Source: Symsagittifera roscoffensis (Eukaryota > Xenacoelomorpha > Acoela > Convolutidae). From it: a stretch of 64,000 bases of DNA. Position 1 is the stretch's first letter; every line of letters starts with the position of its first letter. The translations under genes and the position numbers were made by a program. Positions 43,651-54,700 of this stretch are shown piece after piece. The DNA lies in the NCBI RefSeq assembly GCF_963678635.1, contig NC_087071.1:15561613-15625612 (forward strand), written 5' to 3'. The notes beneath the pieces were generated by a model that was not told where the DNA came from, did no database searches, and was given only the letters and a program-made list of their open reading frames with translations.

Positions 43651-45076
43651 TTCTTGCACTGTTGAAAGTTAAAATTAATGATTTTTTTTTGTTTTAATTC
43701 CGATCAATAAAGATATCAATTTTTTGTATGTATGTTGTTCAAAATTATCAGAAAAATAATGTATTAGGATAGGGAACATCACTCAAAATTATCACTAATG
43801 AGAAATTTTAGCAATAATTTAACAAGTTTCTGACAATAAAAATTTGAATTTTTTCCTAGCATTAGAAAAAATAGGTTCGTTTTTAGCAAATTCCTATTAA
43901 AAAATATGAAAAAAAGTGCATCATGCAATAATTTTTCTCAAAAGTTTTGATCACATGATAGAAACATCACCTCATTTTTTGCAGCCTGCAACAATTTTCA
44001 TAAATTTTTTTCGCAAACTTGTTAAAAAATCAAAAAGTTTCGGATTTAGAAAAAAAAATTCAGTTAATTTTTTCGCTTTTCAAAAAAACTGTTACAAGAT
44101 TTTCTTGCACTCTTAAAAATTCTTATTAATGAATTTTTTCGTTTTAATTTCGATCAAAAAGTAATTCATTTTTTGCATGTGTGTTGTTCAAAAAAATTCA
44201 GAAGAACAATGTAGGTTAGGGAACATCACTCAAAGTTATCAATATTAAAAAGTTTTTTACAATAAAATTTTACATTTGCATATTACAGTTTTTTGGATTT
44301 GCATTGAAAAATAAGTTTGGTTTTTGCAAATGTTTTTTTTTATAATCTTGAAAAAGTTTGCATCAAGCAAAAGTTTTTTTTCAAAAAATTTTGCATTGAT
44401 GATGGAAACATCGTTACAGTTTTTGTAACTTGCAAAAACTTTCAAAAAATTTTTCGCATATCTGATTTTTAACATTTATCTTGCGTTTTTAAAAACTAGA
44501 ATTTCTTCCTTTTAACTTTGATCATTAAAAAATCTTTTTTTTTCACGTATCTTGATCGAAAATTTTAAAAAACAGTGTATTAAGGTAGGAAAAAGCACTC
44601 GAAGTCTTGAATTTTGATAATTTCTCACAAACTTTTTTTGCAAGTTTTTTGCAATTATTTTTTGATTTTTCACATGTTCATAAAAAAAAGGAAGTTCGTT
44701 TGCTGCAAATATATTTTTTTTAAAATATGAAAAAAGTTGCACCTTGCAAAAAGTTTCTCAAAGTTTTTCGCATACTTGTTAAAAGAACACTGCACGTTTT
44801 GCATCTAATAGAAAAGTAACATACGTTTTTTCGTTGAAAAGCATTTAAATTGAAATGAAACTGACCATGACAAGGTTTTCGTGAAGAAATATTTACAAAC
44901 AATCAATTATTTTGAAAAAATCAGACTCAAATTTGGAGTTCTGAACTTTTCGAGTTCTGTATAAAAATGCTGAGCCCAGAGTTTGCGTAGATTTAAGTTT
45001 CTGATTAGAATTTTTTCCAGACGAGTCGTTTCCTTGATAAGCTTGGTGTCTTTTCGGCTCCTTACCATCGTAAATT
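42733..45076. repeat. Higher-order unit 2, copy 1 (~2.34 kb), including array-edge sequence
   Basis: Begins ATGGAAACTTTACGAC at 42733. The same start recurs at 45077, offset 2344. Its last ~190 bases (44890-45076; GCTGAGCCCAGAGTTTGCGT, TTCCAGACGAGTCGTTTCC) are not array sequence but right-flank sequence, which also follows copy 2. Confidence 0.88.
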
Positions 45077-47366
45077 ATGGAAACTTTACGACATTTTTAG
45101 CAACCTGCAATAATTTTCGTAAAATTTTTCGCGCACTTGTTAAAAAAATCAAAAACTTTTGCAAATAGACAAAAAAATGATTCATTTAGTTTATTCGCAT
45201 TTTAAAGAAAATCGTAGCAAGAATTTCTTGCACTGTTAAAAATTCAAAATTATGATTTTTTTTTTAGTTTTTATCAAACAAGAATTCATTTTTTGCATGC
45301 ATGTTTGTCAAAAATATCAGAAAAACAATGTAGTAGGTGAAGGAATATCACTCAAAATTATCAAATATTGAAAAAGTTTTTTGCACTAGTTTTCTACAAT
45401 AAGATTTTGCTTTTTTTGCATATGCATAAGAAAAACTAAGTTTGGTGTTCGCTAATGGTTTTTAAAAAATCATGAAAAAAGGTGCAGCATGCAAAAGTTT
45501 GTCTCAAAAATTTTGCATACATGATAGAATTATGATTACATTTTTTGCAACCTGCAACACTTTTCATAAGATTTTCTTCACACTTGTAAACAAATAAAAA
45601 TTGCCATTTAAAGAAAAAATTCATTCAATTTTTTCCCATTTTTAAGATTGATGAAAAATAAAGAGTGAAAATTAAAATTAATGGAATTCTTTGTTTTAAT
45701 TTTGATCATTGAAGACTTCTTTTTTTGCTTGATGTTGTTCAAAAATATCAGAAAAACAATGCAAGTTTGATTTTTGCAAATGGTTTTTAAAGAATCATGA
45801 AAAAAGATTCATTGGGTAAAATTTTTTTTCTCGCAAATTTTGCATGCATGATAGGAACATCATTACATTTTTTCCAACTCGCAAAAATTTTCAGAAAATT
45901 TTTCGCACACTTGTTACAAACCCGACAAAAAAACTTTGCTCTATGAATAAAAATGTAGAAGAAAAATTTCTTGCACTGTTGAAAGTTAAAATTAATAATT
46001 TTTTTTTGTTTTAATTTCGATCAATAAAGATATCAATTTTTTGTATGTATGTTGTTCAAAATTATCAGAAAAAATAATGTATTAGGATAGGGAACATCAC
46101 TCAAAATTATCACTAATGAGAAATTTTAGCAATAGTTTAACAAGTTTCTGACAAAAAAAAATTGAATTTTTTCCTAGCATTAGAAAAAATAGGTTCGTTT
46201 TCAGCAATTTCCTATTAAAAAATATGAAAAAAAGTGCATCATGCAATAACTTTTCTCAAAAATTTTGATCACATGATAGAAACATCACCTCATTTTTTGC
46301 AGCCTGCAACAATTTTCATAAATTTTTTCCGCAAACTTGTTAAAAAATCAAAAAGTTTCGGATTTAGAAAAAAAAATTCAGTTAATTTTTTCGCTTTTCA
46401 AAAAAAAACTATTGCAAGATTTTCTTGCACTCTTAAAAGTTCTTATCAATGAATTTTTTCGTTTTAATTTCGATCAAAAAATAATTCATTTTTTGCATGT
46501 ATGTTGTTCAAAAAAATCAGAAAAACAATGTAGGATAGGGAACATCACTCAAAGTTATCAATTTTAAAAAGTTTTTTACAATAAAATTTTACATTTGCAT
46601 ATTACAGTTTTTTGGACTTGCATTGAAAAACAAGTTTGGTTTTTGCAAATGTTTTTTTTTAAATCTTGAAAAAATTTGCATCAAGCAAAAGTTTTTTTTT
46701 CAAAAAATTTTGCATTGATGATGAAAACATCGTTACAGTTTTTGTAACTTGCAAAAACTTTCAAAAAATTTTTCGCATATCTGATTTTTAACATTTATCT
46801 TGCGTTTTTAAAAACTAGAATTTCTTCCTTTTAACTTTGATCATTAAAAAATAATTTTTTTTTCACGTATCTTGATCGAAAATTTTAAAAAACAGTGTAT
46901 TAAATTAGGAAAAAGCACTCGAAGTCTTGAATTTTGATAATTTCTCACAAACTTTTTTTGCAAGTTTTTTGCAAGTTCATAAAAAAAGGAAGTTCGTTTG
47001 TTGCAAATATATTTTTCTAAAATATGAAAAAAGTTGCACCTTGCAAAAAGTTTCTCAAAGTTTTTCGCATACTTGTTAAAAAAACACTGCACGTTTTGCA
47101 TCTAATAGAAAAGTAATATACGTTTTTTCGTTGAAAAGCATTTAAATTGAAATCAAACTGACCATGACAAGATTTTCGTGAAGAAATATTTACAAATAAT
47201 CATTTATTTTGAAAAAATCAGACTCAAATTTGGAGTTCTGAACTTTTCGAGATCTGTCTAAAAATGCTGAGCCCAGAGTTTGCGTAGATTTAAGTTTCTG
47301 ATTAGAATTTTTTCCAGACGAGTCGTTTCCTTGATAAGCTTGGTGTCTTTTTGGCTCCTTGCCATC
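45077..47366. repeat. Higher-order unit 2, copy 2 (~2.29 kb)
   Basis: Matches copy 1 in order to about 47366 (TTCCAGACGAGTCGTTTCC at about 47312), with small indels. Copy 1 has GTTGTTCAAAAATATCAGAAA twice in close succession (about 43382 and 43416), while copy 2 has it once (about 45732). The array ends here. Confidence 0.88.
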
Positions 47367-47947
47367 AAAAATAATGCTGAACTAAATTGGTTGAACACTT
47401 TCTTTGGTTGTACATTTTCTTGATATATGTATTGAAATTTGTTTTATCTCTGAACAATTTGGCTATGAGATGTTCGTATCAAAATTAAATGAAATTTGCA
47501 ACGTTCCAAGGAACAGAAAAAATCGTGAGTAGACAAGCAATACTCTTTGGATACTATTTAATTTTCTTAAAAATCGTAGGAAACAGAAATATAGAAAAAT
47601 AGATGGGAACAGCTTGACACATAGCAGCGGCCACTGGGAAGAATGACTTTTGCAGAAAATGGTGGATTTATATAGTAGAAATAACGCCTATGCAATTTCC
47701 ATTTAGGGAAACTTAATACACAAGCTTCCATATTTGGTACTACCTTCGGGTATGAAAAATTCGATGACTCATACTGCTTACTTCCGTTTTTTTTAATCTC
47801 AAAATCATTTCTCTCATTTGTCATTTGATTGATTTGCACTTCAAAATGTACCCAATAAAAAATGTTAGTCTCAACTATACTGAATTTTCAAAAAATCAGA
47901 GAAGAGTTGGAAGATTAGTTTGGTTCCAAAAACCCTAAAAGGGGAAA

Positions 47948-48136
47948 ATGTACTTCGAACCACGCTTTCAACCATTAAAAGTGCATGATTTGGGACAATT
48001 TAAAAAATCCAAACAAGACCACCTTAGTGAAAAAAAGAGAAGCAAAATCGGCAATACAGTATATGAAATTGCATCATACAATATGAGGAGAATGTGTGTC
48101 AAAATCAAGAACTACAGTGTGAACAAGCCACCCTAA
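47948..48136 (+). CDS. Doubtful ORF, 62 codons
   Basis: ATG at 47948. Basic protein (FKKSKQDHLSEKKRSKIGNT) with two Cys/His-poor halves. Its composition is richer in Asp, Arg and Val than the AT-driven background. It has no known motif or neighbour to support it. Might be an exon. Confidence 0.2.
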   Translation: MYFEPRFQPLKVHDLGQFKKSKQDHLSEKKRSKIGNTVYEIASYNMRRMCVKIKNYSVNKPP

Positions 48137-48915
48137 ATTCAGATTCGACTCTTCACTGCAAAGGAAAATGAAGATTTGAAGCAAGTTGCTTATGCAACTA
48201 TAGTTTGATGAAATCAAAAAATTGTCCCAAATTTTGGGAGACTTTATAATTGTTGATAATTGTAAACCTGTAAAATTTTGTATCTTTGGTAATTGAAATA
48301 GTTTGGTTCGAAATTATTTTTTTTTCTTACTAAAATGTACATTTAGAGCTAGGATATCTGATAAAAAGTCAGGCAAAATAAACAATTTATTCAAAATGCG
48401 AATTAAAACATTAGCCAATTATCAGTAAATTTTCCAGTCTTTGTATAAAAAAACAAAGAAAATTTTTTTAAGTATTTCTCTATCCTAATTTTATGTCATT
48501 TGTGTCTTATGTGAACAAAATTACAAACACGAATGTATATTTAGATTTTTTTGAATTTCTGTTTTTCATTGGTTGTTTTCATTTTCTTTGCCAGAATTTG
48601 ACGTTTTGACTGGCTACAAAAAACTCCTAAACACAAATTCGAAACAGGGGGAACATTTTATGGTGATTGTTATGACAAATTAAATAAAAATGATACAACA
48701 TTTCGAGTTTTTTCAAGTTTCTTTGTTTATTTCGAGAAAAAATACATTTTTATCAAACGTGTTTTCAATGTCTGAAATGGACATTTATTAGATTTTAAGA
48801 ATGAACTACTTCAAAATTTAAATGAGTGGTGGATATATGACGTTGATGGAGATTGCGTTAGTTTTAACTTGTATAGAAACACAGAGTTCAATAATTTTGT
48901 TAAAAAGATTGAGAG

Positions 48916-49191
48916 GTGATTTCAGAAAAGAAGGGTACTGCCAGATTTATCATCAATGTTTTTTGTTTGGAAGATTCAACTGAGATTGATCAGTCAATCA
49001 GTAAAAAACAAAACAATGGAAGAGCCTATGAAGTAAAAATTGAAGATAAAGAACATCACTTCGATTACTGTTATGAGTTTGGTAAAAATACAAAATGTTG
49101 TTTTGTCAGAATATATTTTAACCAATTATCCAAATTTAAAATACTACCTATTAAGATAAAAAATTTTCCCATAAGTAAGGCTCGAGTCTGA
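48916..49191 (+). CDS. Doubtful ORF or internal exon, 91 codons
   Basis: The open frame lacks an ATG at its start, but AGGTGATTTCAG at 48915 is a plausible 3' splice site and the frame is open from there. The protein (RFIINVFCLEDSTEIDQSIS, then DKEHHFDYCYEFGKNTKCCF) has mixed polar/hydrophobic content with four Cys and two His in the second half. It ends just where the CTGATTGG repeat begins. Family not recognised. Confidence 0.25.
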   Translation: MISEKKGTARFIINVFCLEDSTEIDQSISKKQNNGRAYEVKIEDKEHHFDYCYEFGKNTKCCFVRIYFNQLSKFKILPIKIKNFPISKARV

Positions 49192-49305
49192 TTGGTAAAT
49201 ACCACAAGTTTTAATTGTAAAGGAATGCTCGATTCTGATTGTTTGATATCAAAAAAGATAAAACTTTCCCCATAAGTTTTGCTCGATTCTGATTGGTTGA
49301 TATCA
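49173..49305 (+). repeat. Three imperfect copies of a GCTCGATTCTGATTGGTTGATATC-type unit
   Basis: Copies at about 49182, 49227 and 49278, the first and third preceded by CCCATAAGT. They carry inverted CCAAT (ATTGG) cores similar to the cluster at 25.55-25.66 kb. Tandem repeat or regulatory cluster; no gene clearly attached. Confidence 0.6.
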
Positions 49306-49610
49306 ATTTTTTTGAAAACTCCAAAGTTACATCTGATGATTTTTAATTAAGCTTGATCAAGTAAGGTGATATCCATTTTCAATTTCTTTCACGTTAAAAA
49401 CAATTGTAAAAGAAATATACATTACAGTTTTTACTTATTTTTTTTTTCAATTTTTGAGGCTTCAATTCTTCTGATCTAAAAACTTGGGACATTCTAAATC
49501 CCCCATTCATTCTCAAGTTCTTTCTTATTGAGATGCCGTCACTGAATGGAAACGAAAGAGTTGCATATTTTGATTGCGGCAGCGAATACACACTTAGAGA
49601 TGCGTCATGA

Positions 49611-49835
49611 CATCGTAGAACCTGTGGTGTTTTGAAGTGCTCGAACTGTATTTTCTTTTCATATAGCAGCGAGGAATTCACCACTCATATCAAGAAGAAG
49701 CGTTATTCTTGTCAACATAATGTTGAGTATGAAAAAGATGCTCGGCAGTCTCAAAACACACTCCAAGATAAGGTGAAGTTTTTATTTCTAAATAAAAACA
49801 AAGAGGAAATTTCTGTGAATGAAACTTTTTACTGA
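49611..49835 (+). CDS. Doubtful exon with a C-x2-C-x12-H pattern
   Basis: Open after a TGA at about 49608. It reads CGVLKCSNCIFFSYSSEEFT and then T-H-I-K-K-K-R-Y-S-C. C-x2-C-x12-H fits the first half of a C2H2 zinc finger, but the last ligand would be Cys seven residues after His, which is longer than usual. A Lys/Asn-rich tail follows. There is no ATG in frame near the start, so it would have to be an internal or 3' exon. Low certainty. Confidence 0.2.
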   Translation, partial: HRRTCGVLKCSNCIFFSYSSEEFTTHIKKKRYSCQHNVEYEKDARQSQNTLQDKVKFLFLNKNKEEISVNETFY

Positions 49836-52116
49836 ATCGGACAAGCTTATACAATTGTGATAAATTAAAAAATCCCAGTAATATTTATACAGTTTTTTTC
49901 ACCACAATTCTTGATCTGTCACACTTTTTTTACTCGACGGTTCTGAGTGATGATAAAACCGGCACTAATAGGGTTCAAATTTTCTTGAAATTTTTTGTGG
50001 AAATAGATCCGAAAATCTTTATTCAACAGTAAAACCTCTATTGGTTGCAAGCTTGCGGAGTTTTTGTTGCGATTTTTTTCTAGTAAAAGTTCGCAACATA
50101 CACTAGTCAATGGTTACATATTGTTAAAAAAGCGTTAAAACCTGGATATTGATAAAAACATCGACTAATTGAACTGTTTTGCCTAGTTACCTTTAAAAAA
50201 AAAAGTTTTTGCTAACCTTTGAAAAATTGAAGCAAATGACAAACATCATTCTCAACCAGAAGTTTACTTCAATAAATAAATTTGTAGTTGAAACAGCAAT
50301 TTACAGTTGTCAGGTTGAGATATTAATTTGAAGAATTCTAGCAAAGGATTTATTGTATTATATCCGCTTCGGATTATTGAGTATTCGTTGTAATGATACA
50401 TTTTTCAATCTAAAATTCAGTTTTCAAGTAAAAATTTGTGTGAGTTGGATTTAGTTGGAAGATAATAGATGAAGCAGAAATTGAAAAACTACTAAAATGA
50501 GATAAAAAGTCAATTTAATTCATTAGGAGTTGTGAGATAAAATTACTAAATATAGCTTAAAATTTAGATCTTGAGAAAAAATGCAACATGAAAAAACTTA
50601 AAGATTTTTATTTATGAGTTTATTGGAAACTGTGTTTGAGTTTATGAGTTTATTGGAAACGAAGTAAACCCCATTCTGACATCATTTGGGAGATGATACA
50701 TGAAATCTAAATCAAAAACATGCTTTCAAGATCTACATTTCATTATTTTGGATAAAAACAAAATTCAATTGATGTGAAAAGATTTTTAGAGAAAAGAATC
50801 TGGAGTTTGACGAAAATTTCTAGACAAACATATAATTTAGCAGATTCGGATGTTAGTTATATGAATTTTAACAATTAAAGTTTTAATTAGACACACATTA
50901 AGGTTTTTGTTCTGGTTAGCTTAATTTTTTTTCAATTAGAAAATTAGATAGAACTATAGAGTTGTTTGCTGAATAAATTTCGCAAAATTATTCAATTATT
51001 GCGCTTTATTTCTTTCTTTCTTTTTCTCAATAGACATTTTTAAGAAGCATTCTTGCAGAAGTGTTTAGATATTGCTTAAAATAGAAACTAGGTTCTTTTA
51101 TGTATTCCTACTTCCGAAGGTTTTCAGGGTATTCCTAAAAGAGCTCATATTTATTTATTCTTGTTACAATCTCTTTACAAATACATCATTACAATCTCAA
51201 ATTTTTCATCTGCTTTTGAATACTTTAACTAGCAATGATTCTTTCTCGCTGAGACATTTTTGAGAAAGCTTCCGTCAAAAACCAAGAATAACCTAATAAA
51301 TTATTTTCCAAGAAAACTGATAGTTAATGATCCCAAAAATTGTAATTTTGCTTAAATCGTTAGTCGGTACTTTTGCTTAAAATTGGTAGCAACTGAGCCA
51401 GGGAACCTAAAGGAAAACATGTACAAAATGCATCGTAATAATCAGGCGTTAACAGTTCTAATTTTATCTCTGCTAGCAAGTTGTTCATTCAATTGATACT
51501 AATTTCCTCCCCAATTCTACAGTTCTGACTAATTTTTCTTGCAAATTGAGGTCAATGGCGAAAGCATGTTCTGAGCAGAAAGCAAGAATAACCTTAAAAT
51601 AAAGTACGATTAAACGGAAAATTTCCGATTGTTATGTTGTAGAAGCACCAGAGAGACAATCATCAGTTATGAAGAAGATTTTGTTAATTTCAAACAATAT
51701 CCAATTTACTGTGTAGGAACGTTCACCCCATTGTTATTCAATTTTAGCAGTAAAATGCTCATATTCCATCATTTTTTTGAAATTTATTTTCATTAACATC
51801 AAACATTTCTCAGAAGTTAAAATTTTTGTACAATTTTGGGTCAATAATTGCGAAAAAAATGAGGAGTTCAATTATGGATTTCGATCTAGAAGTTTCAATG
51901 AAGTTTGCTCTTTATGCTCATTTGAATTGAGATTTTTAGATAAATTCCACCTGAAGTGGACAAAAAACTATTTAATTACCCAAATAAATTGTTAAAATGG
52001 CAAATTGTGGACAGATATGATGAATTCTGACTTTACATTCTCAAAAATTAAGGTTAATTTTCCCAAAAGTCGGAATTTTTAATTTGATTCAGCTAATAGA
52101 GGCTTTCTTTTAGAGT

Positions 52117-52437
52117 TCAAAGCTTTAAATAACCCGCTTTTGAGCTCAAATTAGAGGAAATTTTGGAAAAGTCGATACTTTTATTCAACGTTTTGTACCA
52201 TAGTCTCAAGATTATGCCAATCAAAGTACAAATTGAGCTTAATTTTAAAATCTGCACATAAGTATAATTTTTCAATTGGATCATAAGCAACCAAAAACTA
52301 GCCAATATCTTGAGAGTCTGCAATTTTTTCAAAAAAACTAAAACTATTGCAATTTTTTCCAACAACTTTTTTTCCAGATATTTGTATTTTATAGATTTTT
52401 CAGTAGGTTTAAGCATAGTTTCACTTAAGCAGAGCAC
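52117..52437 (-). CDS. Unrecognised 106-codon ORF next to or in the LTR, unit A
   Basis: Reverse strand, starts MLCLSETMLKPTEKSIKYKY, rich in Leu, Lys and Ile. The identical protein is encoded at 55763-56083 in unit B, with at least one silent base difference (AAT/AAC). It lies ~420 bases inside the LTR-like sequence. It may be real or simply too recently duplicated to have decayed. Confidence 0.25.
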   Translation of the reverse strand: MLCLSETMLKPTEKSIKYKYLEKKLLEKIAIVLVFLKKLQTLKILASFWLLMIQLKNYTYVQILKLSSICTLIGIILRLWYKTLNKSIDFSKISSNLSSKAGYLKL

Positions 52438-52439
52438 TG

Positions 52440-52855
52440 TTTTTAAGAGTAAGATCGTAAAATAAAATAATTAATAGATCGAGTTATACCAAATCTTATC
52501 GTGTTTTGAAGTTTTTTTGAAAAATTTTGATTAAAAAAATCTCACTTTTTGAAAATCCCACTGACTTACTATGTATCAAAAAACCTATGTACCTTCATTC
52601 CACTATATACACGTAATTTTTCATTAACATTTAACAATTAGAAAACGCGCGCCAAAAGTTTTGCGAGAAACTTAGACATTCGAACACAAAACCCAAAAAA
52701 AAATCATTTTTTCCATTCTCTTACCATCACACAAACAATGAAACCTATCCAAGACTATTCCTTGTCTTAAAACATTGTAGGCACTATACCTAATCATAAT
52801 ACATAGCATAGAATACCAGAAATCTATAACTTATCCTAATACATTGGGTCTTCCA
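52440..52855 (-). mobile_element. BEL/Pao LTR piece, unit A
   Basis: On - the sequence reads GGGGAGGGGGAGCA and then TGGAAGACCC from 52855: a purine tract abutting an LTR start. It is homologous to 23271 onwards (other strand) and to unit B (56500 downward). It contains GATAAGATTTGGTATAA. The LTR end is not determined. The purine tract joins directly to RT sequence at ~52900, so RNase H and integrase are missing. Confidence 0.6.
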
Positions 52856-52899
52856 TGCTCCCCCTCCCCTACTTAAGCTCCAACATCTACTCCAGAGTT

Positions 52900-54700
52900 T
52901 GACTTGAGACCTCTAAAAATCCTTTTCCTAAATGAATTGATCATCAGCAAACTAATTTTCGATTTATCCGTCATCATATGCTGTCCGAATGAACCAGGTC
53001 CTGGTTTGCCGAAGTTGCTGCATCTTTAATATCTAATGAGAACAGTTTTGATTTTTTTGTCTGTTGTGCCCCATTTTAGGGCTATCACAACCTATCAAGT
53101 TCTGCAATTCCAGTTCCGTCAATTGGATTTGCTTCAACATCAACACTCGAGACTTTGATTGGCTTGATAAAGTTTGCGGCGGCCTGGGCGGTACCTATGG
53201 GTTTAACTGAATCTAGTTCATCCATACACTGTTACTGGAAACAGTCATAAACTATTTGCCAATTGAGCCCAAAATTATCAACGCTGCGGCCCTTTTCTAC
53301 AAATATTATTTCATTGTTTTTATGCAACTTGTCAGGCATATTTTTTATGACCACCGTACCGTTTCTTGCCTAATTTCGAATTTGCAAGCATGCTTCGTCC
53401 AGAGTTTCCGTGATGCTCTGAAAGTATCTGAGCAACCGATGTAGTCATCCGCGTAAAAAGACTCACAAATTGCTAAGAAATTGCAAGTTTTGTCTGTTCA
53501 TGATTTCTTTTGTCGGCCGTGTCTGACAAATCTTGTAAGGCTTGATAACTACTTGAAGCCATGCAGTAGCTGACACGGGTCATTCGGAACTTCTCAATTT
53601 AATCCTATTTTTGTCTTCTCCAGATGAAATGATGAAGATTTCTGTCCTTGAGTTGTAGTTATATTTGCCTATACATCTTGGTAATGTCGCCAGACATTGC
53701 AACTTCGAATAAAAGGAACCGGACAATGTTGTTGAAGAGGTCCGGCTGCTTGGGTACCAATCAGCAGAGACCCGTTCATTCATGTTTCATTTAAAGTCGG
53801 ATTTGATCAGTTGAGAACAGCCCTGCACTTCGTTGTTGTTGAATCCGACTTCCAAACTGCATGATGAGGCAGAATTAAGTAACTCCTGACTGGCCGAAAA
53901 ATCCTGAATTTCCCGACTGATAAAATAACTCCCGATTGGTACCTTCTTGATATGGCCAATGTCAATCATCTCATGGAAGAAGTTGTTTTATTGGTTCGTG
54001 GCTTAACGATTTTTTCTTAGCTTTTTTCGTCTTCGGGAAGTCTTCGTGTTGTGAAGGACCAAAGTCGGGCAGCAGTTAATGGGTGATTTCATCGTAGATC
54101 AACTGTGATTTATTGACGAGAAATCTCTTCATAGCTCATCCATCTGAGCGAAAGGTCGAAGTTCTACCAAATTTTTGGATACACTCAAGGCCGTTGTATG
54201 AGTGTTGCGATAAATGAGATGAAGGAATATCTTTATTTACCAGAATCTGTCAAAGCTGGTGGACTGGCTATCAATTAATTTGATTCCAGACCGTGGCGAG
54301 TGTGAGGTGACTTTGAGTGGTGACACCTGAGCCTATCTAAGCAAGCATCGTGTCAGTTAACAGAAGAGTTTCTTTCTTGACGTTCCGTGACGTCAAAACT
54401 TGCGTGTAGGTAGAATTTTTAAGCAGAACATCAATTTTGTTAGGATAGTCGAAAGCTGGATCCGCTAAGTTGTAGTTGCTAACCTTAGTATGTCGAACGC
54501 TAAAGTTTGTGTATTTGCAAGCTCGTGATCCGTGATGTTTTCTAAAACCGCACAAGATTTTTCGAAGTTTTTAACAGACTTTAGTATAAAAAAGGGGTTT
54601 GATCTTTCATGGGTAGGCTAGTTTTGCTCCGGCTCCTCTCAAAAATTCTATATGGATTTTTTTTGGTTTGATAATTTTCCGGTGCATGGTCTGTAGTATT
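52900..54700 (-). pseudogene. BEL/Pao protease end and RT remnant, unit A
   Basis: Reverse strand. The piece 54555-54337 reads VSNYNLADPAFDYPNKIDVL and then TLLLTDTML, the conserved linker between Pao protease and RT (the LADP...P..ID block). At ~54100-53830 follows the RT entry region. At about 53450-53425 the frame Y-A-D-D-Y-I-G keeps the YxDD catalytic pair (Ala instead of Val). After about 52910 the sequence jumps to the 3' purine tract, so the element is internally deleted. Frames change many times. Confidence 0.75.

Larger units (their letters stand above)
26700..47370. repeat. 20.7-kb AT-rich tandem array, ~455-bp and ~260-bp units
   Basis: Direct tandem repeats from about 26700 to 47370. 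The anchor GTTGTTCAAAAATATCAGAAA recurs at, for example, 27571, 28028, 28486, 28745, 29196, 29572, 30022, 30478 and 30736, giving spacings of 457, 458, 259, 451, 376, 450, 456 and 258. So there is a long unit of ~455 and a short one of ~260 that lacks an internal segment, plus intermediates. Conserved blocks in the long unit are TTTTGCATACATGATAGAAA, GCAACCTGCAACAATTTT, CGCACACTTGTTA, CTTGCACTGTTGAAAATTAA and TTTTGATCATTAAAGAATTC. The many short ORFs inside are by-products of the repeat and are not annotated. Satellite-like; function unknown. Confidence 0.95.
47371..51066 (+). other. Mostly non-coding region right of the array
   Basis: AT-rich, with three doubtful ORFs (listed separately), a CTGATTGG repeat at 49.2-49.3 kb and a 25-base local duplication (GAGTTTATTGGAAAC at about 50618 and 50649). 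No transposon or known gene recognised. Confidence 0.5.

Noticed and set aside
26700-47370. Many 60-136-codon ORFs inside the tandem array (for example 34957-35367)
   Set aside because: They are Phe/Lys/Asn-rich translations of the repeat, appear on both strands at the same place in each unit, and are interrupted in neighbouring units.
26700-47370. CRISPR-like array
   Set aside because: The units are hundreds of bases, vary in length, and lack short repeats with unique spacers; the context is eukaryotic.
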